This document shows positions 52,267-62,126 of a stretch of 64,000 nt of DNA, piece after piece; the stretch's first letter is position 1, and each line of letters begins with the position of its first letter. The stretch covers positions 17,957 through 81,956 of the forward strand of contig NZ_FRDA01000011.1 of NCBI RefSeq assembly GCF_900143095.1. The letters are read 5' to 3'. A program made the translations under genes and the position numbers. The notes beneath the pieces were generated by a model. It was not told where the DNA came from. It made no database searches and saw nothing but the letters and a program-made list of their open reading frames with translations. The DNA comes from Pseudomonas asturiensis. GTDB lineage: Bacteria > Pseudomonadota > Gammaproteobacteria > Pseudomonadales > Pseudomonadaceae.

Positions 52267-53712
52267 TCAACGCCTGATCGTCGGCTTTCCAGCCGCGTCT
52301 TTTTCCAGCGCATCGCGTTGACGATCGAAGGCCAGGTAGTATTTGTTGACGCTGTTGACGAAGGTCACCACGTTGGCCCCGCCCTGCTCCATCGCAATAC
52401 GCTCGGTCTGGAAAAACCATTGATTGGGGTTCAGGCCGCGCCTTCTGGCCTCGTCGCGCATGCCCTGCACCCGCTCAGGCCCCATGTTGTAGGCGGCCAT
52501 GGTGAATGCCATGCGCTCACGCTCGTTGACCCTGGGGCTGGAGAAATATTTGCGCTTGATCGATGCCATGTAGCGCGAGCCTGCACGCACGTTGTCGTCG
52601 GCATTCTGAATATTGGCAACCCCGACGCTCCTGGCCGCAGAAGGTGTGATCTGCAACAGCCCTGTCGCCCCGCCGCTGCCCTTGGCAGACGGATCGAGCT
52701 TGGATTCTTTGAACGCCAGCGCTGCGAGGTCCAGCCAGTCCATGCCCTGCGCGTCGGCATGGCGTTGCAGCATCGGGCGTAATTGCTCCAGTCGCTGGAT
52801 ATTGCTGCGCACCAGCGGATTGTTGACCCGGTACATGTTCTTGTAGGCTTTTTCGAAGGCAATGTCCTGGGTGCTGGAGGGCTTATAGTCCTTGAGGAAA
52901 TCGTCAATGCTGGCGCGCAGCAGGGTCGCCTTGTCACGCACGAACCAACTCACGTCTCCATGGGTTTTCAACGACAGCCCGCGATCCAGGCGCAGCTTCG
53001 GCATCACCGCGACCCACCGCTCGGCAATCGGCTGCTCGACCAGCGTCAACGGATAGATACCCGCCTGCACCATTTCAAGCACGTCTTCGACAGCAAGACT
53101 GGGGTCGACCCACTCAATTTTCACCGGCGGCAGCTTGCGCAGCTCCAGTTGCCGATTGACCTGATGCAGCGCTTCGTCAGCGGCACTGCCGGTGGGCAGG
53201 CTCAGCGTACGGCCGGACAACTGCTCCACACGCCGCAGCGGACGGTCGCCACGCAGGCCGACCAGCACCAGGGGCACATCGTGAATGATCGGATTGCTGG
53301 CCTGAACGCCCCTGTCGTCACTGACATCCAGCAGCTCGCCGGGCGCGATCAGGTCACCTTCCCCACGCTGCAGGGCGCTGAGCAGTTGATTCTTGGCCTT
53401 GGGAATGACCTTGAACGTGACCTTCTGGCCATTGCGCGCATGGCTGTTGAGGTAACGCTCGAAGGCTTGCAGGCGGTGGTACTCGACACCGATCTCCTGC
53501 CCTTTGACGTCGCCCGAGCTGTTGCGGCTCTGATTGACCAGCACGCGCAGCACTTTGCTGCTGCGAATCGCCGGCAGGTCACGTACCTGTGTCGAGTGCT
53601 GCACCGCGACGACAGGCCCGGCAGGCCCGGTCGGGCGAGCGAGGACTTCAGCCGATAATGTCAGTGACAGCGGTAACAGACAGATAATGGACACGAGCGC
53701 GGATCGGATCAT
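52267..53712 (-). CDS. MltF-like lytic transglycosylase
   Basis: A 481-residue exported enzyme. A signal peptide covers 1-24, a solute-binding-protein-3 domain about 50-290, and a soluble lytic transglycosylase domain about 310-450 with catalytic Glu in LAFKESKLDP (about 335) and the GATGLLQITPSAA motif. This is the MltF architecture; the enzyme cleaves peptidoglycan to anhydromuropeptides. No lipobox is visible in the signal peptide. Confidence 0.9.
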   Translation of the reverse strand: MIRSALVSIICLLPLSLTLSAEVLARPTGPAGPVVAVQHSTQVRDLPAIRSSKVLRVLVNQSRNSSGDVKGQEIGVEYHRLQAFERYLNSHARNGQKVTFKVIPKAKNQLLSALQRGEGDLIAPGELLDVSDDRGVQASNPIIHDVPLVLVGLRGDRPLRRVEQLSGRTLSLPTGSAADEALHQVNRQLELRKLPPVKIEWVDPSLAVEDVLEMVQAGIYPLTLVEQPIAERWVAVMPKLRLDRGLSLKTHGDVSWFVRDKATLLRASIDDFLKDYKPSSTQDIAFEKAYKNMYRVNNPLVRSNIQRLEQLRPMLQRHADAQGMDWLDLAALAFKESKLDPSAKGSGGATGLLQITPSAARSVGVANIQNADDNVRAGSRYMASIKRKYFSSPRVNERERMAFTMAAYNMGPERVQGMRDEARRRGLNPNQWFFQTERIAMEQGGANVVTFVNSVNKYYLAFDRQRDALEKDAAGKPTIRR

Positions 53713-53887
53713 TCATTCCCCAAGGGCATCGCCGGAAACAGGAAAAAGGAACTCTGGAAGTCACGCAGCAGCATCAACATCGAAGGAACACGTCGAGCCT
53801 TGAAGCTCAACCGGTTGAATAGCCAGCGTTTTCTTGTTTTTACCGAAGCTCTGATATGCTCGGCAGCCTTGCGCTGGAGGTAGCACC

Positions 53888-54724
53888 ATGCAACTCATCG
53901 ACATTGGCGTCAATCTGACTAACGCCAGCTTCGCTTCGCAGCGACAAGCGGTACTCGACCGGGCCTACGCCGCAGGCGTGGATCAACTGGTCGTCACCGG
54001 CACCAGCGTCGAAGGCAGCGAACAGGCCTTGCAGCTCTGCCTGGAACTGGACGAAAGCGCTCAACGACTGTTCTGCACGGCAGGTATTCACCCTCACTCA
54101 GCGAGCGATTGGACCGGCGACACCGAGAAACAGTTGCATGCCCTGCTCAAGGAAAATCGCGTGCGCGCTGTAGGCGAATGCGGACTGGATTTCAATCGCG
54201 ACTTTTCACCTCGCCCGCAACAGGAAAAAGTCCTGGAAGCGCATCTGGCCATGGCCGTGGAACGGCAACTGCCGGTGTTCCTGCATGAGCGCGACGCCAA
54301 CCAGCGTCTGCTGGAAATCCTGCGCGATTACCGGGACCGGCTGCCGGCGGCCGTGGTCCACTGTTTCACCGGCGAACGAGCCGCGCTGTTCAGCTACCTG
54401 GACCTGGACCTGCACATCGGCATTACGGGCTGGATCTGCGACGAGCGACGTGGCACCCACCTGCACCCTCTGGTCGGCAACATCCCTCGCGGTCGTCTGA
54501 TGCTGGAAAGCGATGCGCCTTATCTGCTGCCACGCAGCCTGCGTCCCAAACCGAAAAATGGTCGCAATGAGCCGGCGTATCTGCCGCACGTGTTGAGTGA
54601 GGTCGCGCTGCACCGAGGCGAATCCGAGGCAGACCTGGCGCGCCACAGCACCGCGTGTGCCCGCGCGTTTTTCGGTTTGCCTGTCGTTGAGCGGGTATCC
54701 GACGAAAACCCACCGTTTTCTTGA
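53888..54724 (+). CDS. tatD: TatD-family metal-dependent deoxyribonuclease
   Basis: A 278-residue TIM-barrel hydrolase. Metal ligands are in DIGVNL (about 5-10), GIHPH (about 67-71), GECGLD (about 98), HERD (about 133), HCF and SDAPY. E. coli TatD is a 3'-5' DNase and the name does not imply Tat export. GGAGG precedes the ATG. It stands alone, divergent from the transglycosylase gene. Confidence 0.93.
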   Translation: MQLIDIGVNLTNASFASQRQAVLDRAYAAGVDQLVVTGTSVEGSEQALQLCLELDESAQRLFCTAGIHPHSASDWTGDTEKQLHALLKENRVRAVGECGLDFNRDFSPRPQQEKVLEAHLAMAVERQLPVFLHERDANQRLLEILRDYRDRLPAAVVHCFTGERAALFSYLDLDLHIGITGWICDERRGTHLHPLVGNIPRGRLMLESDAPYLLPRSLRPKPKNGRNEPAYLPHVLSEVALHRGESEADLARHSTACARAFFGLPVVERVSDENPPFS

Positions 54725-54808
54725 TCCGCGTCAACGGTGGCTTTGATGGCCGGAATACAGTGATGGCACCTTGCTGCTATTTCTACCGATCATCATAGAA
54801 GACCACTC

Positions 54809-56113
54809 ATGGGCTCATGGCTAAGTAATCTGTCACTCAAGTACAAGTTCTGGGCGGTGAACGCCGTGGCGTTCATCACCACCCTACTGCTGGTGCTGTA
54901 CGCCGTACACCTGGAGCAGCAATCGCGTCAGGCATCCGCTCAACAGGCTGCACGCCTGATCGAGCAATGGCCCGCCACACAGCCACTTCCAGCCAATGCC
55001 GCACTGCTCATGCAGACCCCGACCTTCACCGACGTACTGACACAGCATTTCGCCCACTACGCGATAGCGGTCTTTATCCTGATGATCGTGATGCTGGGGG
55101 CTTCGCAGTTGCTGATCCGTTTCCTGCTCAGTCAGCTCAACACGCTCAAGGACGTGATGCTGCATGTGGAACGCAGCGGGGACCTGTCTGCCCGTGTGCC
55201 CAACGGCAGCGAAGACGAAGTCGGACAGATGGCCAAGGCGTTCAATGCGCTGCAGGCCGGGTATCAGCGGGTGGTCGCCACGGTCTCGCAGACTGCCATC
55301 AGACTCGACCAGGGTGCAGCGCACCTGGCCTCGGGGATGACTGAGGTTCGCCACGGCATGCTCGGCCAACAGAGCGAAACCGATCAGGTCGCCACGGCGA
55401 TCAATGAGATGACCGCGACGGTGCACCACATCGCCCAGCACGCCACGACGACCCGCGACCAGTCACAGACAGCAGACGCCCTTGCAGGCAGTGGCAAGGC
55501 AGTGGTGGACCGGGTGCAGGTGTCGATTGCCGGGTTGTCCAGCGGCGTGCAACAAACCGCCGAGATGATTCAACGCATGGCTGCAGACAGCCAGAAGATC
55601 AATGGCGTGGTGAATGTGATTCACAGCATCGCCGAACAGACCAACCTGCTGGCGCTCAATGCCGCCATCGAAGCGGCGCGCGCCGGTGAAATGGGCCGTG
55701 GCTTTGCTGTGGTCGCCGATGAAGTGCGCAACCTTGCCAAACGCGTGCAAAGCTCCACCGACGAGATCACCACCATGGTGTCCGCGTTGCAGGCCGGTAC
55801 GAGTGACGCGGTGGACTTCATGCAGGACAGTTCGCACAAGGCCGATGAATGCGTGCAGCAGGCACGCGAAGCCGGAGAGGCGTTGGCAGCAATTGCCGGA
55901 GCGGTGGCGCAGATGCGCGAAAGCAATACCCAGATCGCCGTCGCCGCCCAGCAACAAAGCCAGGTGGCCGAAGAAATGAACCGGGCGGTGGTCAGCATTC
56001 GCGACGTGACCGAGCGCACGGTCATCCAGACCGTAGACTCGGCCAACACCAGCGGCGAACTCGCCGTACTGGCGGGCGAACTGAACATGGCCATCGGACA
56101 ACTCAAGCTGTAG
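54809..56113 (+). CDS. Small methyl-accepting chemotaxis protein
   Basis: A 434-residue chemoreceptor. Two membrane helices (about 14-34 and 83-105) enclose a periplasmic loop of only about 48 residues, too small for a usual ligand-binding domain. A HAMP segment follows (about 106-158), then the signalling domain with the hairpin tip EQTNLLALNAAIEAARAGE (about 276-294). Such small receptors may sense membrane state, or energy through a partner. Confidence 0.93.
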   Translation: MGSWLSNLSLKYKFWAVNAVAFITTLLLVLYAVHLEQQSRQASAQQAARLIEQWPATQPLPANAALLMQTPTFTDVLTQHFAHYAIAVFILMIVMLGASQLLIRFLLSQLNTLKDVMLHVERSGDLSARVPNGSEDEVGQMAKAFNALQAGYQRVVATVSQTAIRLDQGAAHLASGMTEVRHGMLGQQSETDQVATAINEMTATVHHIAQHATTTRDQSQTADALAGSGKAVVDRVQVSIAGLSSGVQQTAEMIQRMAADSQKINGVVNVIHSIAEQTNLLALNAAIEAARAGEMGRGFAVVADEVRNLAKRVQSSTDEITTMVSALQAGTSDAVDFMQDSSHKADECVQQAREAGEALAAIAGAVAQMRESNTQIAVAAQQQSQVAEEMNRAVVSIRDVTERTVIQTVDSANTSGELAVLAGELNMAIGQLKL

Positions 56114-56222
56114 GCGACTATCGCGCCGATAGTCAGGCTTGATTCGCGACGGATCGGGGTCAGGCCTATTCTTCAGGCATTGAATGACGCATTGACTGCA
56201 ATGCACTGAAGAGGACTGCAGT

Positions 56223-56570
56223 ATGGACAAGCGACTTCCCGATCTCCACACATGGCAGTGGCGTGGTTACACCGACAATCACCGGCACCCGGCCAATCGG
56301 GTGCTGCACCTGATCGCTGCTCCCCTGTTCATCGTGGCCGCGCTGCTGATTGTCGACGGGCTGTTTTCACTGAGCATTGCTTCGATTGCCATTGGCGTCA
56401 TCGGGCTGGCCGCAGCGCTGGCCTTTCAGCGCCATGGGCACATGCTGGAGCAGCAGTAACCTGACCCGTTCAGCGATCTTGGCGATGCCGCCAAACGTTT
56501 GCTGGACGAGCAACGCGTGAACGTTCCTGGCTTTGTGCTTAGCCAAACACCGTCACGGTCTGACGGCTGA
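56223..56570 (+). pseudogene. Mpo1-like (DUF962) gene with in-frame stop
   Basis: The frame from ATG 56223 (GAGG upstream) encodes 78 residues with the DUF962 start (NHRHPANRVLHLIAAPL), two membrane helices and GHMLEQQ, then TAA at 56457-56459. In the same frame the next codons read PDPFSDLGDAAKRLLDEQ and then PGFVLS, which matches the usual C-terminal end of this family (PxPF...EQW...PRFVLSG). So a full-length gene has gained a stop, or the protein is naturally short. The family includes 2-hydroxy-fatty-acid dioxygenases in yeast (Mpo1). The tail beyond the stop also shows changed key residues, in line with decay. Confidence 0.7.
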
Positions 56571-57336
56571 TCGCAATCAACTCACCCTCAGGCGTCCACA
56601 ACGCCGCAGCCGTGTGCCCGTACCCGTCACGCGCATGTTCGATCACGGCGCGATAGCTGCACCATTGCAAGGTGTCGAGCACCGGCTGGGGCTGCACGAA
56701 TTCGATGGTCCAGGTCAACGAGCTGCCGGGGGCGGGCCTGTTCAGGTGCGGCAGAACCGCGGGCGGCCAGGTATCGACCAATGCCAGGATATGCGCCTCG
56801 CTCATGGGCTGAGACCGTGAGGTGTCGCGAAACCGGGCGTAACCACCGATGGCAGGCGACGGTGTGCTGCTGAACGGCAGGCCACCCAGCGCCCAGCGGA
56901 TCTCCATGAAACGCAGGTACTCCGGCATCAGGCCGCTGACAAAGGGCAGCTCAGGGCATTCATCGACCGGTTTGAGGTGGGGTGCCGGTTCAGCCTTGAC
57001 CGAAATCATCGACTCACGCGGCGCACCGAAGCTGCCCTGCATCAGGGTCATGACCTGACCGTTCTGGACAGCGCGCCCGAGCACCTGACTCACCGCCTTG
57101 CCATGACGCAGAATCTCGACTTCGAAGGCTATCGGTATCCCCGGCTCGGCAGGGCCGACAAAGGTGATCGCCAGCGAACGAACGGGCCGGTCCTGCGGGA
57201 CCTGCGCACACATGGCCTCGAAGTTCAACGCCGCCATCAGCCCGCCGAAACAGGCCCGGCCTTGAGACCACTCGGCAGGAATGGTAACGCTGCCCGGGTT
57301 GTCTCGTACGGCGTCGATCAATTCGGAAAAGGTCAT
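56539..57336 (-). CDS. Double-hotdog acyl-CoA thioesterase family protein
   Basis: A 265-residue thioesterase-like protein. The N-terminal hotdog (WSQGRACFGGLMAALNFEAM) and the C-terminal one (SSLTWTIEFVQ, YRAVIEHARDGYGHTAAALWTPEG) agree with the TesB-like family. The substrate is likely a medium- or long-chain acyl-CoA. The 3' end is convergent with, and overlaps the decayed tail of, the Mpo1-like gene. Confidence 0.85.
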   Translation of the reverse strand: MTFSELIDAVRDNPGSVTIPAEWSQGRACFGGLMAALNFEAMCAQVPQDRPVRSLAITFVGPAEPGIPIAFEVEILRHGKAVSQVLGRAVQNGQVMTLMQGSFGAPRESMISVKAEPAPHLKPVDECPELPFVSGLMPEYLRFMEIRWALGGLPFSSTPSPAIGGYARFRDTSRSQPMSEAHILALVDTWPPAVLPHLNRPAPGSSLTWTIEFVQPQPVLDTLQWCSYRAVIEHARDGYGHTAAALWTPEGELIAISRQTVTVFG

Positions 57337-57472
57337 GGGCTTACCTGCTGGGTTCGATACGAATAGAAAGGATGGTACTCATACCATCCTTGCGTGGCAT
57401 GCCACATATCGGCCATTAGTGCGGCCTGAATGACCTGTTTGTCGCAGGAACTGTTTTTTCCAAAGCGACCCG

Positions 57473-58234
57473 CTAGAAACAGGCCTTCGCCAGACGCTTG
57501 AGCGATGCCTCGGCCTTGCGTTCGGCGCGCACGATTGCGATCTGCCAGCCGGCAATGCACGGTGCCAGATCGGGCTGCTCGCCTGCCTGCGCCAGCCATT
57601 GCAGATGATCATGCCAGTCACCCAGCTCGCTTTGCGCCGACTTGAGCCGCGCCCGCATATTCTTCGGCTGGTGGCTCAGTTCCGGGTAAGCCTCGGCGGC
57701 GTAGCGCACACGCTTGATCAGCAGACGCAGGTCATGTCGATCATGATCCGGTTCGGCAATCGCCGTGCGCAGCGTGTGCCACTGTTTGTCCATGCGCTTT
57801 TCGATGGTCTTGCGCAAACCGCGCAGCAGGCCCTTACGCTGCTGCATGCGCAGCAGGGTCGGAAACTGGTCGATCAGGGTCAACAGTCGGGTCAGCTCGC
57901 TGGACTTCGCCACACGGGGACAGGCGCTGCCCAGATGATCGTGACGCTTGCGGGCTGCGTCGTTCAGGCCTTGCTCCTCAAGGAACGCGGCCAGCACCTG
58001 CATGTCACGCAAAGGCGTGGTCAACTGGCCGACGGCCTTGGCAGCGTCCTCCAGTTGCGTGGCGCCGGAAAACTCGCGCAGAGGGCGCAACACGCTGCGC
58101 AGACGACGCACCGTGGTGCGCAGATCATGCAGCGCTTCACTGTCGGTCGAGACGGCCAGGCGTGCCTGACAGGCAAGCAGTTTGACGTCCAGCGCCAGAA
58201 TTTCAGCGACCAGATGATCCACCATTGAAGACAT
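57473..58234 (-). CDS. CHAD domain protein
   Basis: A 253-residue all-helical protein with a CHAD domain. Conserved basic segments HDLRTTVRRLRSVLRPLR (about 37-54) and HDLRLLIKRVRYAAE (about 173-187) form the positively charged face that binds polyphosphate in this family. There is no CYTH partner here. It lies 22 bases past the end of the tgpA operon (58256), and AGGGG precedes ATG 58234, so it may be co-transcribed. Confidence 0.88.
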   Translation of the reverse strand: MSSMVDHLVAEILALDVKLLACQARLAVSTDSEALHDLRTTVRRLRSVLRPLREFSGATQLEDAAKAVGQLTTPLRDMQVLAAFLEEQGLNDAARKRHDHLGSACPRVAKSSELTRLLTLIDQFPTLLRMQQRKGLLRGLRKTIEKRMDKQWHTLRTAIAEPDHDRHDLRLLIKRVRYAAEAYPELSHQPKNMRARLKSAQSELGDWHDHLQWLAQAGEQPDLAPCIAGWQIAIVRAERKAEASLKRLAKACF

Positions 58235-58255
58235 GCAATTCCCCTGTAAGACGTT

Positions 58256-60259
58256 CTATGAATGATGCTTGCGGGCCGACGACAGCCGCCATGGCAAACC
58301 ACGGCGCAGCGCTTTGAGACGCGCTCGCAGGCGGCCCACGGAGCCCGGATGTCCGGCATAACGCTGTGCCTGAAACTCGTCGACAAACGCCTTGATGGCC
58401 TCAGCCTGCAATGGCAGGAACACCACGGCACGCCTGCCAAACGCTTCGGCACCTTCGCCGGGCATACGACGCAGACCATGGCGAGCCAGCATGCGTTCAA
58501 AGGCATTGAACACTCTGAGTTGAGAATCGCTTTCCCGCTGCCAGGGTTTGAACAGCCACAAGGCTACCAGCCCCAGAGAAAGCGCGATCCCCGCCACAAA
58601 CACCGGCGCGTCGAACCCCGAGAACCAGCGGCTGAGTACCTGCAGTTGCTGCTGGCCCTGATACCCCAGCACCCAGCGCTGCCAGCCGTAATTGAGAGAA
58701 TCCCAGCTCAGGCGCAGGTCATTGATCCACGGTATGTGGCGATAGCGCAGCGCGGACATGGGCGAGTCCTGCAGAAAGTCTTCATCGGCCGCCAGCGCCT
58801 GTTCCAGTCCCTGCTCGATACGCTGGGGCGCGACGGCGGCGGTCGGATCGACACTGCGCCAGCCCACGCCCGGCTGCCAGTATTCGACCCAGGCGTGGGC
58901 ATCGAACTGGCGCACGGTCAGGTACTGGCCATCGGGGTTGAGTTCGCCACCCTGATACCCGGCCACCACGCGCGCCGGAATGCCCGCCGCTCTGAGCACA
59001 AAGGTCATCGCCCCGGCGTAGTGGGCGCAAAAGCCACGGCGGCTGGCAAACAGGAATTCGTCGATGCTGTCGTTACCCAGCGGCTCGGGCTTTAGGGTGT
59101 AGTGGAACGGCTGGTCAGTGAAATAACCCAACATGGCCTGCACCAGCGCGTCGGGCCTGGCGTTGCGACGACGAAGCTCTTCGGCCCACTGCCGGGCTTG
59201 AGGATTGCCTTTGGCAGGAAGTTGCAGATCCTGACGCTGAATCTGCTCGCTGAGCTGCGAGTCACGCACGCTTTGCGGCCAGGACGTGACGCTGTACAGC
59301 AACGATTGCTCGACCGGCCGCCTGCGCTGCAGGCGGAAGTCGCTCATCTGCCGCACCTCGGGCAACGGGGTTTCACCCACATCCAGACTCGGCAGCCAGG
59401 GCCGACCGCTGGCCTCCATGACAATGCTGTAGGCAACTGAATCGCCACGTTTGTCCCACTGCGGCACCTGCACGGTCTGCGCACGCGCCGACTGTGACCA
59501 GCGACGGCCATCAAATTGTTCCAGGGTCAGGCTGCGCCAGTACAACTGATTGCGTGCAGGCACAGGCCCTTCGAAACTGGCACGAAACACCAGCGCCGGT
59601 GAGCGGCTCAGCTCGGCCATATCGCCGGGAGCCATGTTGTCGGAAAGCCCGGTCAGCCCCTTGTTGCTCGGCTGCGGCAGCGACCAGAGCGGGTCCAGAC
59701 GCGGAAAGAACACAAACAGCAACAGCATCAGTGGCACCGCCTGCGCCATCAGCTTGAACGCCAGCTTGAGGGTGCCCGCAGGCTTGCTGGCCAGGTCCGA
59801 TTGCTGCAAGCCGATCAGGGCCGCCAGCAACGCGCCGATCGGCAACAGACTGAACAGGGCCCACAGCAGGCTGTCCTCGAACAGATAACCGACTACCACG
59901 CAGAAGAAGCCGAGGAAGATCAGCACGCGCGCATCACGGCGCGTGCTCATTTCCAGCATTTTCAGCACAAATGCCGCCACCAGCAGCGCTGCGCCCGCAT
60001 CCAGCCCCACCAGGCTGCCGCGCGCCAGATAAACGCCTCCGGCCGTACCCACCAGCAACCCGGACTTGACCCACGTACCCGGCAGGCGCACACGCATGCG
60101 AAATGCCTGCACGCGCCAGATCGTACAGCCCAGCCACAGCACCATGATCGACACCGGGACGTGTACTGCAAACGGCACCACCACCAGTGCCTGGGCGAGC
60201 AACAGCCAGGTCAGGCTGACCCGGGGAATGGGCTGACTCACCACGGTCTTCGGGGTCAT
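58256..60259 (-). CDS. tgpA: TgpA-like transglutaminase membrane protein
   Basis: A 667-residue inner membrane protein. Six to seven N-terminal helices (to about 200), a large periplasmic transglutaminase domain (about 210-540) with catalytic motif RRGFCAHYAGAMTF (Cys about 392), DAHAWVEYW (His about 434) and Asp after it (VDPT), then a last helix and a DUF4129-like cytoplasmic tail. P. aeruginosa TgpA is needed for viability. It overlaps the DUF58 gene stop (ATGA). Confidence 0.93.
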   Translation of the reverse strand: MTPKTVVSQPIPRVSLTWLLLAQALVVVPFAVHVPVSIMVLWLGCTIWRVQAFRMRVRLPGTWVKSGLLVGTAGGVYLARGSLVGLDAGAALLVAAFVLKMLEMSTRRDARVLIFLGFFCVVVGYLFEDSLLWALFSLLPIGALLAALIGLQQSDLASKPAGTLKLAFKLMAQAVPLMLLLFVFFPRLDPLWSLPQPSNKGLTGLSDNMAPGDMAELSRSPALVFRASFEGPVPARNQLYWRSLTLEQFDGRRWSQSARAQTVQVPQWDKRGDSVAYSIVMEASGRPWLPSLDVGETPLPEVRQMSDFRLQRRRPVEQSLLYSVTSWPQSVRDSQLSEQIQRQDLQLPAKGNPQARQWAEELRRRNARPDALVQAMLGYFTDQPFHYTLKPEPLGNDSIDEFLFASRRGFCAHYAGAMTFVLRAAGIPARVVAGYQGGELNPDGQYLTVRQFDAHAWVEYWQPGVGWRSVDPTAAVAPQRIEQGLEQALAADEDFLQDSPMSALRYRHIPWINDLRLSWDSLNYGWQRWVLGYQGQQQLQVLSRWFSGFDAPVFVAGIALSLGLVALWLFKPWQRESDSQLRVFNAFERMLARHGLRRMPGEGAEAFGRRAVVFLPLQAEAIKAFVDEFQAQRYAGHPGSVGRLRARLKALRRGLPWRLSSARKHHS

Positions 60260-61212
60260 GGACGCTGTCCATACAAAGCCAATGCACGCAGGCAGGCTTC
60301 CCGATGCGCATCACCACTGTCGACGCTGGACAGAAACCCCGGCAGGCGTAACGCAAAGGGCTGGTGCCGCTGCGACAGCTCCAGCACCCAGTAGCACAGC
60401 CGTGAAAGGCGTTGCTCGATATCGCCACCCAGTGCCAGAAAATCCAGACACAGCTCGTGCCCGCTCAGGTCGGTAAAGTCCTTGACCAGCAGCCCCTGTC
60501 CTCGGGAATAGGCTTTCCAGTGCAACCGCCCACGGTTATCGCCCGGCTGATAGCTGCGCAACCCCTGATAGTCATCGACGCCCGCCCCCTGAGTGGCCTG
60601 GCCGTCGTCTTCGGCGTGGGGTTGCACACCGGTGAGCAACGGCATCGTGCCGGACAGCGGACGGGGGTAAATGAGTGCGGTCTGTCCCAGGTCCAGCCAG
60701 GTCCAGGCCCGAAAGATGCCCAATGGAAACACACTCTCGACCCGCAGCCGTGGTGCCCGCAACCAGCCACGGCGCTCTGCCGGCAGTGTCAGCTCGACCT
60801 CGGTCAGGCCCTGAGCGCTGACATCGCCGTTTTGCAGGTGGTCCGCCGCCCAGCCCAGCCCGAGCGCCTGATGAGCGTGACCTGCGCTTTCAAGGCGCAG
60901 CCGCAGTTGCACCGGCTCACCGACGAACACCGAGCGCGATGGCCCTGCGCTGAGGATCAGCCCGCTAAGATTGCGATAGGTGTGCAGAATCGCCAGCACC
61001 CCCACTGACAACATCAGAAAGGTCAGCCCATACGCCAGGCTGTTCTGGTAGTTGATGGCGACCAGCAGCATCAAGATCAACACGACAAAAAAGGTCACAC
61101 CCGTGCGCGTCGGCAAAATAAAAATGCGCCGATGATCGAGCACAATGCGCGACGCGGCAGGAATCCGCCTTGCCAGCCAGCGTTGCCAGAACGGTTTGAG
61201 CGGCGCAATCAA
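60256..61212 (-). CDS. DUF58 domain protein
   Basis: A 318-residue protein with two N-terminal membrane helices (about 35-75) and a DUF58 region including the GDNRGRLHWKAYSR segment (about 221-234). Genes of this kind stand between moxR and transglutaminase genes in many bacteria; a role in assembling or activating envelope proteins is assumed. Start is TTG 61212, overlapping the moxR stop (TTGA). Confidence 0.9.
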   Translation of the reverse strand: MIAPLKPFWQRWLARRIPAASRIVLDHRRIFILPTRTGVTFFVVLILMLLVAINYQNSLAYGLTFLMLSVGVLAILHTYRNLSGLILSAGPSRSVFVGEPVQLRLRLESAGHAHQALGLGWAADHLQNGDVSAQGLTEVELTLPAERRGWLRAPRLRVESVFPLGIFRAWTWLDLGQTALIYPRPLSGTMPLLTGVQPHAEDDGQATQGAGVDDYQGLRSYQPGDNRGRLHWKAYSRGQGLLVKDFTDLSGHELCLDFLALGGDIEQRLSRLCYWVLELSQRHQPFALRLPGFLSSVDSGDAHREACLRALALYGQRP

Positions 61213-62126
61213 AGCACGGGCACCTCACGCAGCAGCCACTGCACCAGCGCACCGCCGCCATGGCCGGTCGGATCGGTGCGTTCACGCAGACGATGGCCCA
61301 CCACTGACGGCAGCACCGACTGCACGTCTTCGGGAATCACATAATCGCGCCCCGCCAGCATGGCCCAGGCCCGCGCCGCTGCCAGAATCGCCAGACTGGC
61401 CCGTGGCGACAGCCCATACGCGAACTGCGGCTGGCTGCGGGTCGCATCTGCCAGACGCAGCACATAGTCGACCAGCGCATCGCTGACTCGCACCTGACGC
61501 GCCTGGGCCTGCAACTGCCCCAACTGGTCGTGGTTCAGAATCGGTTGCAGACGCGGCAACAGCTCACGACGCGATTCACCCAGCAGCAGCGCCCTCTCGG
61601 CAGCCCTGGCCGGATAGCCCATGGAAATGCGCATCAGGAACCGGTCCAGTTGCGACTCGGGCAACGCAAAGGTGCCACCGGAGCTGAACGGGTTCTGAGT
61701 GGCAATCACGAAGAACGGATCAGGCAGCAGGCGGGTCGCGCCTTCAATGGACACCTGCCCCTCTTCCATCGCCTCCAGCAGCGCACTCTGGCTTTTCGGG
61801 GTGGCGCGATTGATTTCGTCCGCCAGTACCAGTTCGGCGAAGATCGGCCCCGGATGAAAGGTGAATTGCCCCGTGTCGCGATCAAACACCGAGGTGCCCA
61901 GGATATCGCCCGGCAGCAGGTCGGAGGTGAACTGAATGCGCTGATAGCTCAGGCCAAGAATTTTCGCCAGCGCATGGCTGAGCGTGGTTTTGCCCATTCC
62001 GGGCAGGTCTTCGATCAGCAGATGCCCACCGCCGATCAGGCAGGTCATCGCCAGACGCACCTGTGCTTCCTTGCCCAGCACCACTTCATTGATGGCGCTC
62101 AGGCATGCATCGAGTCTTGTGCCCAT
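61209..62126 (-). CDS. MoxR-family AAA+ ATPase
   Basis: A 305-residue AAA+ ATPase with Walker A DLPGMGKTTL (about 39-48), Walker B LVLADEINRA (about 103-112) and the MoxR sensor TQNPFSSGGTFALPESQLDRF. MoxR ATPases act as chaperones for metal insertion or complex assembly. It is the first gene of moxR-DUF58-tgpA; GGAGG precedes the ATG. Confidence 0.94.
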   Translation of the reverse strand: MGTRLDACLSAINEVVLGKEAQVRLAMTCLIGGGHLLIEDLPGMGKTTLSHALAKILGLSYQRIQFTSDLLPGDILGTSVFDRDTGQFTFHPGPIFAELVLADEINRATPKSQSALLEAMEEGQVSIEGATRLLPDPFFVIATQNPFSSGGTFALPESQLDRFLMRISMGYPARAAERALLLGESRRELLPRLQPILNHDQLGQLQAQARQVRVSDALVDYVLRLADATRSQPQFAYGLSPRASLAILAAARAWAMLAGRDYVIPEDVQSVLPSVVGHRLRERTDPTGHGGGALVQWLLREVPVL

